Notes under the pieces: generated by a model
Seen by the model: only the letters and a program-made list of their open reading frames with translations
Told to the model about the DNA's origin: nothing
The model's database searches: none
Source of the DNA: Tenacibaculum sp. Bg11-29
GTDB taxonomy: Bacteria > Bacteroidota > Bacteroidia > Flavobacteriales > Flavobacteriaceae
Direction: 5' to 3'
NCBI RefSeq assembly: GCF_002836595.1
Contig: NZ_PJBB01000003.1
Span: forward strand, 372,001-436,000
Length of the DNA: 64,000 bases
Part shown: piece after piece, positions 1 through 7,042 of the stretch
Layout of the letters: the number at the start of each line of letters is the position of its first letter
How positions within the stretch are numbered: position 1 is the first letter of the stretch
Translations under genes and position numbers: made by a program

Positions 1-381
1 AAAGAGGTGTCTTTTAATAACTCATTAATTATAGGTATTTCACAAGCTATTGCAATGCTCCCTGGTATTTCTCGTTCTGGAGCAACTATTTCTACCTCTG
101 TTTTACTGGGTATTGATCGTAGTAAAGCTGCTCGTTTTTCTTTTTTAATGGTAGTACCTCTTATTTTTGGAAAAATAGCAAAAGATTTTCTAGGAGGAGA
201 TATTAACTTTCAGCCTTCTGAAATCGTTCCAATATCAGCAGGGTTTATAGCTGCTTTTCTTGCAGGCTTAGTTGCTTGTAACTGGATGATTGCTTTGGTT
301 AAAAAAAGCAAATTATCATACTTTTCTATTTACTGTGCAATTGTAGGTTTAATTGCTATCGGATACTCTTTATTAAACTAA
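1..381 (+). CDS. uppP: Undecaprenyl-diphosphatase, C-terminal part
   Basis: The reading frame is open from the window edge, so this is the 3' part of a longer gene. The protein recycles undecaprenyl diphosphate to the monophosphate carrier for peptidoglycan and other surface polymers, in the inner membrane. The visible part carries the family motif GISRSGATIS (the catalytic Arg/Ser region) near its start, followed by hydrophobic segments and a Lys-rich loop before the last membrane helix. It ends one base before truB, so the two are probably co-transcribed. Function is known from the BacA/UppP family; the truncation is only the window edge. Confidence 0.93.
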   Translation, partial: KEVSFNNSLIIGISQAIAMLPGISRSGATISTSVLLGIDRSKAARFSFLMVVPLIFGKIAKDFLGGDINFQPSEIVPISAGFIAAFLAGLVACNWMIALVKKSKLSYFSIYCAIVGLIAIGYSLLN

Positions 382-382
382 T

Positions 383-1078
383 ATGAAAACTGAAGAAGAT
401 TACAAAAACGGACAAGTTTTATTGATTGATAAACCACTAGAATGGACTTCTTTTCAAGTAGTTAACAAACTACGTTGGCACATTCGTAAACGTTTTGATA
501 TTAAAAAAATAAAAGTAGGTCATGCAGGAACTTTAGATCCTTTAGCAACTGGTTTATTAATTATTTGTACTGGTAAAAAAACTAAGATTATTGACACATA
601 TCAAGGTCAAATAAAAGAATACACAGGTACTATTACTTTAGGAGGAACAACACCTAGTTACGATTTAGAAACAGCGGTAAACGAAACTTTTTCTACAGAA
701 CATATTACCGAAGAATTAATTCATGAAACGACTAAACAATTTACAGGTGTAATTCAACAAAAACCACCTATTTTTTCTGCTATTAAAAAAGAAGGGAAGC
801 GACTATACGAATTAGCTAGAAAAGGTGAAACTACCGAAATAAAATCGAGAGAAGTTACCATTCCTATTTTTGAAATCACAAAAATAAACGCTAATGATAT
901 TGATTTTAGAGTGGTTTGCAGTAAAGGAACTTATATTCGTTCATTAGCATACGATTTTGGTGTTGCTTTAAATTCAGGAGCTCATTTATCAGCTTTAAGA
1001 AGAACTAAAATTGGTGACTTTCATGTTGACAACGCACAAAGTGTAGATGAATTTATAAACTCTTTAGAAGTGGAATAG
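383..1078 (+). CDS. truB: tRNA pseudouridine-55 synthase
   Basis: TruB makes pseudouridine 55 in the T-loop of tRNAs. The 231-residue protein has the family landmarks: LIDKPLEWTS near the N-terminus, the catalytic Asp in GHAGTLDPLATGLL at about residues 47-60, and KGTYIRSLAYDFG at about 180-192. It lacks the extra C-terminal PUA part of longer homologues, which is common in Bacteroidota. It follows uppP with one base between, so it is probably in the same transcript. Confidence 0.96.
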   Translation: MKTEEDYKNGQVLLIDKPLEWTSFQVVNKLRWHIRKRFDIKKIKVGHAGTLDPLATGLLIICTGKKTKIIDTYQGQIKEYTGTITLGGTTPSYDLETAVNETFSTEHITEELIHETTKQFTGVIQQKPPIFSAIKKEGKRLYELARKGETTEIKSREVTIPIFEITKINANDIDFRVVCSKGTYIRSLAYDFGVALNSGAHLSALRRTKIGDFHVDNAQSVDEFINSLEVE

Positions 1079-1109
1079 TTTTTGATTAAAAACCTCAAAA
1101 ATCACTACT

Positions 1110-1643
1110 TTGAAAAATTTATTCCTTTTTACTTTATTCATTATTATAAGTATAACTGTTAATGCACAGAGTGATAGCCATCCTTATTTTACAGGATCTA
1201 TAAACACTACTTTTGGTATTAACCAAAACTATAAACTAGATGAAGAAGGAAATGGCCCTCTTATAACACCTAAGTCAATATTACTAAGAACTGGATTTGG
1301 ATATCAATTTAATAAACGCTGGGCTTCAAGTATTAATATTGGGTATGACCATCATTTTTCTTACTCAATCAATTCGATACCAACATACGCTAGTTTACGA
1401 TATAACTTTATTAAAAAAAGTAGCAGTGCTTATTTTATAGAAAGTAGTTATGGCCAAATGTTTCGTTTATCTAATAAATTTTCTAACGGTAATTATTATA
1501 AAATAGGAGTAGGTATTCTTTCATTAAGTAGTAATAGATGGAATGGCATGATACGTTTAGACTTTCATCAAAAGAAAATAGCACAGTTTGAAAGTGGAAA
1601 CCTAAACAGCATCTCGTTAGGAATTGGTTTTACTTTTCTTTAA
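1110..1643 (+). CDS. Small outer-membrane beta-barrel-like protein
   Basis: Begins at TTG with a clear signal peptide (MKNLFLFTLFIIISITVNAQ, ending in the usual flavobacterial NAQ cleavage region). The remaining ~155 residues alternate aromatic and polar residues (for example GFGYQFNKRWASSINIGYDH) and end in a Gly/aromatic strand with terminal Leu, as in small barrels of the OmpW/porin-like type. No specific family is recognised. It starts 31 bases after truB, and its 3' end overlaps the convergent next gene by 27 bases. The role is unknown; an envelope location is the only secure inference. Confidence 0.72.
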   Translation: MKNLFLFTLFIIISITVNAQSDSHPYFTGSINTTFGINQNYKLDEEGNGPLITPKSILLRTGFGYQFNKRWASSINIGYDHHFSYSINSIPTYASLRYNFIKKSSSAYFIESSYGQMFRLSNKFSNGNYYKIGVGILSLSSNRWNGMIRLDFHQKKIAQFESGNLNSISLGIGFTFL

Positions 1644-2117
1644 AAAACGACTATACCAGCTTTCAGAAATTGGTACTTCCCAATGATTTTCTAATTCTAA
1701 CTTCGTTTCAACTAAGTTATCAAAAACAATAGTTTTTTCTGTTACCGCTTTGTTTTTAATCAACTTTTTAAAATCTTTTAACTCTTTATACTGGGTGTAT
1801 TCACCTTGTTTAAAACAAACATTCATTCTATCTAACAATTCAACTTCATATACTTCTTGTAATTGTAAAACAAAACCTACCAATTTATCTATATCTGCAT
1901 TTAATAATGCTGAATTTCCCTCACCAGAAAAAATAATAAAACGATTGTATCGTAATTCTACTGAAGCTTTAAAATCGTCATCATCTTGTTTCCATACCTC
2001 AACAAATGCTTTTAACTTCTCTTTTAAACCTTCAATTTCTTGCGGATAAAATTTTCTATTAGATGGATAAATCCAAACCTTAGCCTCTTCTGATAATGTA
2101 TTGAAATCTACTAACAT
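1617..2117 (-). CDS. Conserved flavobacterial protein of unknown function
   Basis: A soluble 166-residue acidic protein without signal peptide or membrane segment. Homologues in flavobacteria are often labelled ABC transporter ATPase, but no Walker A (GxxxxGKS/T), signature or Walker B motif is visible, so I do not accept that label. Pattern: VWIYPSNRKFYPQEI near the N-terminus, a central YNRFIIFSGEGN segment and a Lys-rich C-terminus. It has its own -7 box just upstream and converges on the barrel gene with a 27-base overlap. Confidence 0.75.
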   Translation of the reverse strand: MLVDFNTLSEEAKVWIYPSNRKFYPQEIEGLKEKLKAFVEVWKQDDDDFKASVELRYNRFIIFSGEGNSALLNADIDKLVGFVLQLQEVYEVELLDRMNVCFKQGEYTQYKELKDFKKLIKNKAVTEKTIVFDNLVETKLELENHWEVPISESWYSRFLKKSKTNS

Positions 2118-2136
2118 AATTATTCTTTCTATCTGG

Positions 2137-2144
2137 CAAAGATA
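2137..2144 (-). promoter_or_regulatory. -7 promoter box of the 1617-2117 gene
   Basis: TATCTTTG read on the minus strand fits the Bacteroidota -7 consensus TAnnTTTG, with a TTG about 20 bases further upstream. It lies 20 bases before the ATG. Confidence 0.55.
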
Positions 2145-2152
2145 CAGAAAAC

Positions 2153-2189
2153 AAAAACCCTTTTTTAAGAATAAAAAAGGGTTTTTTTT
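2153..2189 (-). terminator. Intrinsic terminator after the thioredoxin-like gene
   Basis: Arms AAAAACCCTTTTTT and AAAAAAGGGTTTTT enclose a 6-base loop, with T runs on both sides. It sits 18 bases after the stop of the minus-strand thioredoxin-like gene. Confidence 0.7.
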
Positions 2190-2206
2190 TATAAAAAAGT
2201 AAGTAA

Positions 2207-2797
2207 TTATTTTAATAACGAGGTAATATTTTCTTGAACATTTTCTCCTTTATTTTTATTATACCAAACTTGTAAGTCTTTTTTAAATTCAGCATCTAAA
2301 CTGCCATGTTCTGCCTTATAATCTGCAACCATTTTTGTAGCCACTACAGGTCTTGGCCCCCAAGTATTAATTACTTTATTGTCTTTATCTAATGCTATTA
2401 ATTTAGGAATTGATCTTCCTCCGTTCGTTAAAAATCCATCCATAAGCTCTAAATTCTCATCTCTAAGTACTAGTTTTAACTTTATATTAGAATTTTCTTC
2501 TGCAATTTTATTAATTACAGGTAGGTTTTGAGCTGCATCACCACACCAACCTTCAGTTAATACTAACCAAGTTTGAGGTTCTTTTACATCTTTAAGTTTT
2601 GCTATAGTTTCTTCTGAAACTTTTATAGTTTTATCTAAACGTTTCATTCGCTTATCATTTAATAAACTATAATTTAATAAGTCATCAGATTGACTTAAAC
2701 CTGTTGATTTACCTTCATCTAACAACTCTTTTACAAGAATTCTATATTCTGAATATGAAATTGCTTTTTGTAAACTGTTTTCAATAATTTCTTTCAT
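2207..2797 (-). CDS. Thioredoxin-family protein (WCGDA type)
   Basis: A soluble 196-residue thioredoxin-fold protein. The active-site region reads TEGWCGDAAQNLP: only one Cys of a CxxC is present (Cys-Gly-Asp-Ala), as in the bacterial Thioredoxin_9-type family, so a classical disulfide exchange cannot be assumed. A cis-Pro context (GGRSIPKLIALD) is present. I start at the second Met (MKEIIENS). The longer frame starts with TTG inside a TACATTTG promoter box (2816-2823), so it could not be transcribed whole. Monocistronic, with its own terminator. Confidence 0.85.
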   Translation of the reverse strand: MKEIIENSLQKAISYSEYRILVKELLDEGKSTGLSQSDDLLNYSLLNDKRMKRLDKTIKVSEETIAKLKDVKEPQTWLVLTEGWCGDAAQNLPVINKIAEENSNIKLKLVLRDENLELMDGFLTNGGRSIPKLIALDKDNKVINTWGPRPVVATKMVADYKAEHGSLDAEFKKDLQVWYNKNKGENVQENITSLLK

Positions 2798-2815
2798 CTT
2801 AATAATCTTATTATA

Positions 2816-2823
2816 CAAATGTA
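2816..2823 (-). promoter_or_regulatory. -7 box that decides the thioredoxin-like start
   Basis: TACATTTG on the minus strand fits TAnnTTTG and lies 19 bases before the chosen ATG; it excludes the longer start that overlaps it. Confidence 0.55.
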
Positions 2824-2913
2824 TTTCTTCTCTTTTACATTTAAAGTAACCTAAGTTACAATATCTAAAGAGATAGTATAGACGTCGTAAAATTTAAAAA
2901 CTTACAATACTAT

Positions 2914-3861
2914 TTACAACTTACTTTTTAGATTAGTAATAATGTCTTTTGTCATAGAAGTTAAATCAAATTCGTGCTGCCATCCCCAATCTTGTCTTGC
3001 ATGAGAATCGTCAATAATTTGAGGCCAACTATCAGCAATATCTTGTCTAAAGTCTGGATTGTAGGCAATTGTAAAATCAGGAATATACTTTTTAATCTCA
3101 TTAGCAATTTCTTTAGGCGTAAAACTCATAGCTGCTAAATTATAAGAAGTTCTTGTTTTTATCTTATCTGCATCCGCTTGCATAATTTGAATTGTAGCAT
3201 TAATTGCATCATCCATATACATCATAGGTAAACGTGTATTTTCAGACAAAAAACATTCAAAAGTTCCTTTTTTTAAGGCATCAAAATAAATGTCAACTGC
3301 ATAATCTGTTGTTCCTCCACCAGGTAACGTTTTCCAACTAATAATACCAGGATAACGAATACTACGTACATCTACCCCATATTTTTCATGATAATAATTA
3401 CACCAATGCTCACCAGCAACTTTACTAATTCCATAAACTGTTGAAGGCTCCATTATTGTTTGCTGTGGCGTATTAATTTTTGGAGATGTAGGACCGAATG
3501 AAGCCATAGAACTTGGCCAATACACTTTTTTAATATGTTTTTCTCTCGCTATTTCTAAAACAGCTAATAAAGAGGTCATATTCAAATCCCATCCTTTTAA
3601 CGGATATTTTTCAGCTGTAGCAGATAACATTGCTGCCATTAAATACACTTGAGTTACTTCATATTTTTTCACGACCTCTAAAATTCTTTCTTTGCTAGTA
3701 GCATCAATAATCTCAAAAGGGCCAGAACTCAGCATTTCCTCTCCTCCTTCTCTAATATCGGAAGCTATTACATTATTACTCCCATATAGAATACGTAGTT
3801 TTTGAGTTAGTTCTATTCCTATTTGCCCGCAAGCACCTAAAATTAATACAGTATCATTCAT
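2914..3861 (-). CDS. NAD-dependent epimerase/dehydratase, L-threonine dehydrogenase-like
   Basis: Short-chain dehydrogenase of the extended (epimerase) type. The N-terminal Rossmann motif is GACGQIG, an Asp (ASDIR) sits at the end of beta-2 for NAD binding, and the catalytic YGISK (YxxxK) follows. Overall it resembles the UDP-galactose-epimerase-like L-threonine 3-dehydrogenases known from Flavobacterium, which oxidise threonine to 2-amino-3-ketobutyrate. A sugar epimerase is the alternative; AMSFTPKEIANEIKKY near the C-terminus favours the threonine enzyme. I start at MNDTVLILG, because the longer frame starts inside the promoter box at 3889-3896. Confidence 0.85.
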   Translation of the reverse strand: MNDTVLILGACGQIGIELTQKLRILYGSNNVIASDIREGGEEMLSSGPFEIIDATSKERILEVVKKYEVTQVYLMAAMLSATAEKYPLKGWDLNMTSLLAVLEIAREKHIKKVYWPSSMASFGPTSPKINTPQQTIMEPSTVYGISKVAGEHWCNYYHEKYGVDVRSIRYPGIISWKTLPGGGTTDYAVDIYFDALKKGTFECFLSENTRLPMMYMDDAINATIQIMQADADKIKTRTSYNLAAMSFTPKEIANEIKKYIPDFTIAYNPDFRQDIADSWPQIIDDSHARQDWGWQHEFDLTSMTKDIITNLKSKL

Positions 3862-3888
3862 TCTTAAAAGTTCAAAAATATAGTGTTG

Positions 3889-3896
3889 CAAAGTTA
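3889..3896 (-). promoter_or_regulatory. -7 box of the epimerase gene
   Basis: TAACTTTG (minus strand) fits TAnnTTTG and lies 27 bases before the chosen ATG at 3861; an upstream alternative start falls within it. Confidence 0.55.
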
Positions 3897-3979
3897 TAAA
3901 ATTTCATAATTCGTAAAAAACATTTCTACTTTTTTAATTATCAACAAAACAGATAGATAAATGACTGATTACAAACTAA

Positions 3980-3987
3980 TACTTTTG
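3980..3987 (+). promoter_or_regulatory. -7 box of the 4043 lipoprotein gene
   Basis: TACTTTTG fits TAnnTTTG; it is 55 bases before the preferred ATG and 25 bases before an alternative upstream ATG. Confidence 0.45.
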
Positions 3988-4042
3988 TTCTTATCTGTAA
4001 ACCAAGTAAAATATGTATTTTTATACCTTCAATTTTTTACTA

Positions 4043-4567
4043 ATGAGACACATTTTATTCATTTTCTTTTCCTTTGTATTAATAGCTTCTTCTTGTAAGA
4101 ACAAAAATGTAAAAAGAGACGCTCCTGTTAAAAAAACAGGAATGAACACTGCTATTAAACATTCTAAAAATACACCTTTAAATGAAACTCCAACTAAAGA
4201 AATAAAAAATTGGAAAGAGTATTTTATATTAAAAGATTTTATACAACTACTTAAAAACACCTCTCCTACTGAAGCGCTAAACAATGCACTAGAACTAAAA
4301 AAATTAACTAAACACCTTAAAGATAGTTTAAATATAGAAACACTTAAAACACCTGCTTTTAAAGCTCGTATGAATGTTTTTGAGAACGAAGTATTAAGGT
4401 TAACAGATATGACATACATCCCTTCAATTACTTCAAAAGAAATAAATAATCAAGTAAATAAGGTACTTGATCTTTATGGAGGTATGAATGATAAGATAAA
4501 TACTGTTTATATTAAAAAAAGATTTGACAAGGAGATAAAACTAGATAGTATTTTTAAATTTGAATAG
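4043..4567 (+). CDS. Small lipoprotein of unknown function
   Basis: Starts MRHILFIFFSFVLIASSC: a lipoprotein signal peptide with lipobox I-A-S-S-C, followed by a Lys-rich linker. The mature part is mostly helical and charged (LNNALELKKLTKHLKDSLN and similar), with no recognised domain. An ATG 30 bases upstream (4013) would add a hydrophobic MYFYTFNFLL with no positive charge, so the inner start is preferred. The last 14 bases overlap the convergent recX. Probably anchored in the outer or inner membrane facing the periplasm. Confidence 0.75.
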   Translation: MRHILFIFFSFVLIASSCKNKNVKRDAPVKKTGMNTAIKHSKNTPLNETPTKEIKNWKEYFILKDFIQLLKNTSPTEALNNALELKKLTKHLKDSLNIETLKTPAFKARMNVFENEVLRLTDMTYIPSITSKEINNQVNKVLDLYGGMNDKINTVYIKKRFDKEIKLDSIFKFE

Positions 4568-5024
4568 CATTAATTGCCTCATATATTAAGTTACTTTCAA
4601 AGCCTCTATACAAAAGGTAATCAGCTATTTTCTTTTTTCGTTTAAATATATTTTCTTCTTTTACTAATTTATCTTTTTTCGCAACTAACTCATATAGCGT
4701 AGTAATATATTCTTGCTCGTTTATTTCTTTTAAAGCTGTATTTATATTGTATGTTGATATATTTCTAAATTTTAATTCTCTTACAATTCGTTGTTTCCCC
4801 CATTTTTTTATACGAAATTTCCCTCTTGCAAAACTTTTAGAAAACCGCTCTTCATTTAAAAAATTATCTTTCATAAGACTTAGAAGAATCATTTCTCTAG
4901 CTTGTGGAATTAAATTATATTCCTTTATTTTATTTTCAACTTCTTTATGGCAACGATCTTGATACGCACAATAATGCTCTATTTTTCTTTTAATTTCAGA
5001 TACAGTAAAAACCTTTTTTGCCAT
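4554..5024 (-). CDS. recX: RecX family regulatory protein
   Basis: RecX binds RecA filaments and modulates recombination. The 156-residue helical protein shows the repeated three-helix pattern: YCAYQDRCHKEVENKI, the ERFSKSFARGKFRIKKWG segment (the RecX 'FA..F..k.wG' signature) and RQRIVRELKFRNIS-type repeats. I start at MAKKVFTVSEIKRK; an upstream extension overlaps a TATTTTTG -7 box (5029-5036), which sits so close to the ATG that the mRNA leader must be very short. Tail-to-tail with the lipoprotein gene. Confidence 0.9.
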   Translation of the reverse strand: MAKKVFTVSEIKRKIEHYCAYQDRCHKEVENKIKEYNLIPQAREMILLSLMKDNFLNEERFSKSFARGKFRIKKWGKQRIVRELKFRNISTYNINTALKEINEQEYITTLYELVAKKDKLVKEENIFKRKKKIADYLLYRGFESNLIYEAINAIQI

Positions 5025-5028
5025 TCTG

Positions 5029-5036
5029 CAAAAATA
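5029..5036 (-). promoter_or_regulatory. -7 box just upstream of recX
   Basis: TATTTTTG (minus strand) fits TAnnTTTG and ends 5 bases from the recX ATG, implying a nearly leaderless transcript if used. Confidence 0.4.
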
Positions 5037-5042
5037 CAAATA

Positions 5043-5756
5043 CTACTTCCATTTGTTTAAAAAAGAATTTACCTTTTCTTTATAACTCGCCCCTATTGGT
5101 ATTTCAACTGAATTCACCTCAATATCACTCATTGTAAATGCTGATATTTTACTTGTATTAACAATATAAGACCGATGAATTCTTAAGAATTTTTTATCTA
5201 TTAGCTCCCTCTCTATTTCCCCTATCTTGTATTTAGCTACAATTCGTTTATCACTTGTTGTATGTATCTTTATATAGTCCTTTAAAGACTCTATAAAAAT
5301 TATCTCTTCTATTCTTATTTTATGATGTTTATTTCCAGATTTAACAAGTAAAAAATCTTCTGTACTTTTTTTCTCTGTACTAACATTAGCAGACGCTTCT
5401 TTCTTTTCCCTTAAAAAACGATCTATAGACTTAAAAAAGCGCTCAAAAGTTATTGGTTTTAATAAATAATCTACCACCTCTAAATCATAACTTTCTATCG
5501 CATAATCTCTATACGCTGTTGTAAAAATAGTTTTTGGTGGGTTTTTTAATGTTTTTAAAAAATCTATCCCTGTAATATTCGGCATTTTTATATCTAAAAA
5601 CATCAAATCAATCTGTTGTGTGTTAATTATTTCAAATGCTTTTAATGCATTATTACAGGTAGCTACCACCTCTAAAGCATCTATTTTAGAGATATGGTTT
5701 TCAATTAATTTAATAGCCAAAGGCTCATCATCTACTAACAAACATTTTATCTTCAT
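5043..5756 (-). CDS. LytTR-type response regulator
   Basis: Response regulator with an N-terminal receiver domain (LLVDDEPLAIKL, acceptor Asp in LMFLDIKMPN, KPITFERF near the end) and a C-terminal LytTR DNA-binding domain from about residue 135 (FLRIHRSYIVN is the typical core). It acts with the kinase encoded directly upstream; the two are separated by 3 bases. Such pairs often control a neighbouring envelope gene, so the divergent barrel protein at 7043 is a possible target (inference). Confidence 0.94.
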   Translation of the reverse strand: MKIKCLLVDDEPLAIKLIENHISKIDALEVVATCNNALKAFEIINTQQIDLMFLDIKMPNITGIDFLKTLKNPPKTIFTTAYRDYAIESYDLEVVDYLLKPITFERFFKSIDRFLREKKEASANVSTEKKSTEDFLLVKSGNKHHKIRIEEIIFIESLKDYIKIHTTSDKRIVAKYKIGEIERELIDKKFLRIHRSYIVNTSKISAFTMSDIEVNSVEIPIGASYKEKVNSFLNKWK

Positions 5757-5759
5757 AAA

Positions 5760-6833
5760 TTAAATTTGTTTTATTATCAGCACTACTCTAAATACCCCTT
5801 TTGAACAATTTATACCTAAACTATAACCTTCTTGGTAAATTAAGTTAAGCTGTTTTCTGATATTAGTAAGCCCTATGTTTTCCTGATTACCAACTTTATA
5901 TTCTTTCGAAATAGTATTTGATATATTAAATATAAACTCTTTTTGATTATTTACTATATGAATATCAATTTTAGGAGAACCACTGTCTTCACCAGCACCA
6001 TGTTTAAAAGCATTTTCTACTAATGATAATAAAACTAACGGTGGTATTTCAGTATCATTTTCAATCTCAGTTATAAATGAAACTTGCAACCTATCATCAT
6101 AACGCAACTTCTCTAATTCAATATAATTTCTAAGCAATTCAATTTCACTTGAAAGTATTACAAATTTACTATTACATCGGTATAATACATGATCTAAAAT
6201 TTCAGATAACTTCTCTATAGAAGCAGATGTTTTAGGAGAATTACCAACCGATAATGAATAAATATTATTTAGTGTATTGAATAAAAAATGTGGATTTAAC
6301 TGTGCTTTTAATGTTTTTAATTCATTTTCCATCTTTTCTTTTCCCAAAACCAAACCTTCCTCCTTCATTCTTTTATACCCCATAAGATACTTTACAGATA
6401 AAAAAATTAACGACATCGAATAAAGGTTTGGTATATAATAAAAAAATATTTTTTTCCAATCACTAAAAATCTCTAAAATAGGCTCTTGTATAAACACCCC
6501 TTTTCTAACTAAAGTTTCACCAACATGAACAACTAATATTCTATTAAATACTGCCAATAAATAAGTTCCCACTATAAACAAACCAGCAGCTTTTACATAT
6601 CTTTTCTGCAATAAAAACTCTGGTATCACATAATAAGCTAAAAAATAGGATGTAATAATTTGCGGAATTATATGGCACAAAGACATTACAAAAGTTTCGG
6701 AAAAAGCAAATTCATTTTGATACCTAAGAGAGTCTTTCGGAAAATCTAATGCAAAAAACACACACCAAAACAAAATATGCTCCAATGCTCTATTTTTTTG
6801 AAAAAACGCAATAAGGGTTGTTATTTTAATCAT
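5760..6833 (-). CDS. LytS/YehU-type sensor histidine kinase
   Basis: Membrane sensor kinase of the His_kinase (LytS) family. About four hydrophobic segments occupy residues 10-165. The phosphoacceptor box is LKAQLNPHFLFNTLNNIYSL at about 182-201, and the ATP-binding domain has the N box LSLVENAFKHG and NIGLTNIRKQL. No extra sensory domain is visible, so the signal is probably sensed in the membrane. Forms an operon with the response regulator. Confidence 0.94.
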   Translation of the reverse strand: MIKITTLIAFFQKNRALEHILFWCVFFALDFPKDSLRYQNEFAFSETFVMSLCHIIPQIITSYFLAYYVIPEFLLQKRYVKAAGLFIVGTYLLAVFNRILVVHVGETLVRKGVFIQEPILEIFSDWKKIFFYYIPNLYSMSLIFLSVKYLMGYKRMKEEGLVLGKEKMENELKTLKAQLNPHFLFNTLNNIYSLSVGNSPKTSASIEKLSEILDHVLYRCNSKFVILSSEIELLRNYIELEKLRYDDRLQVSFITEIENDTEIPPLVLLSLVENAFKHGAGEDSGSPKIDIHIVNNQKEFIFNISNTISKEYKVGNQENIGLTNIRKQLNLIYQEGYSLGINCSKGVFRVVLIIKQI

Positions 6834-7042
6834 GATTGTAAATATATAAATAGCTCTCTTAAAATCAATCCTTAATCGACAAATCGACTTTCTTTACCCT
6901 TATTTATAACTTTTCACCCCATAGAACTAGCTTTTTAATCCAAAAACTTCAAACGTCGATTTTATCCTCACATTCGTCTATTATCTAAATATTGCTTTAC
7001 AATCCAACTCATATTTGCTTGATAATTCAAAAAACAAACAAA

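Noticed and set aside
1617-2117. ABC transporter ATPase label for this gene
   Set aside because: No Walker A, signature or Walker B motif is visible in the sequence.
4021-4419. 132-residue minus-strand frame
   Set aside because: It is the antisense reading of the lipoprotein gene at 4043-4567, which has a clear signal peptide and promoter.
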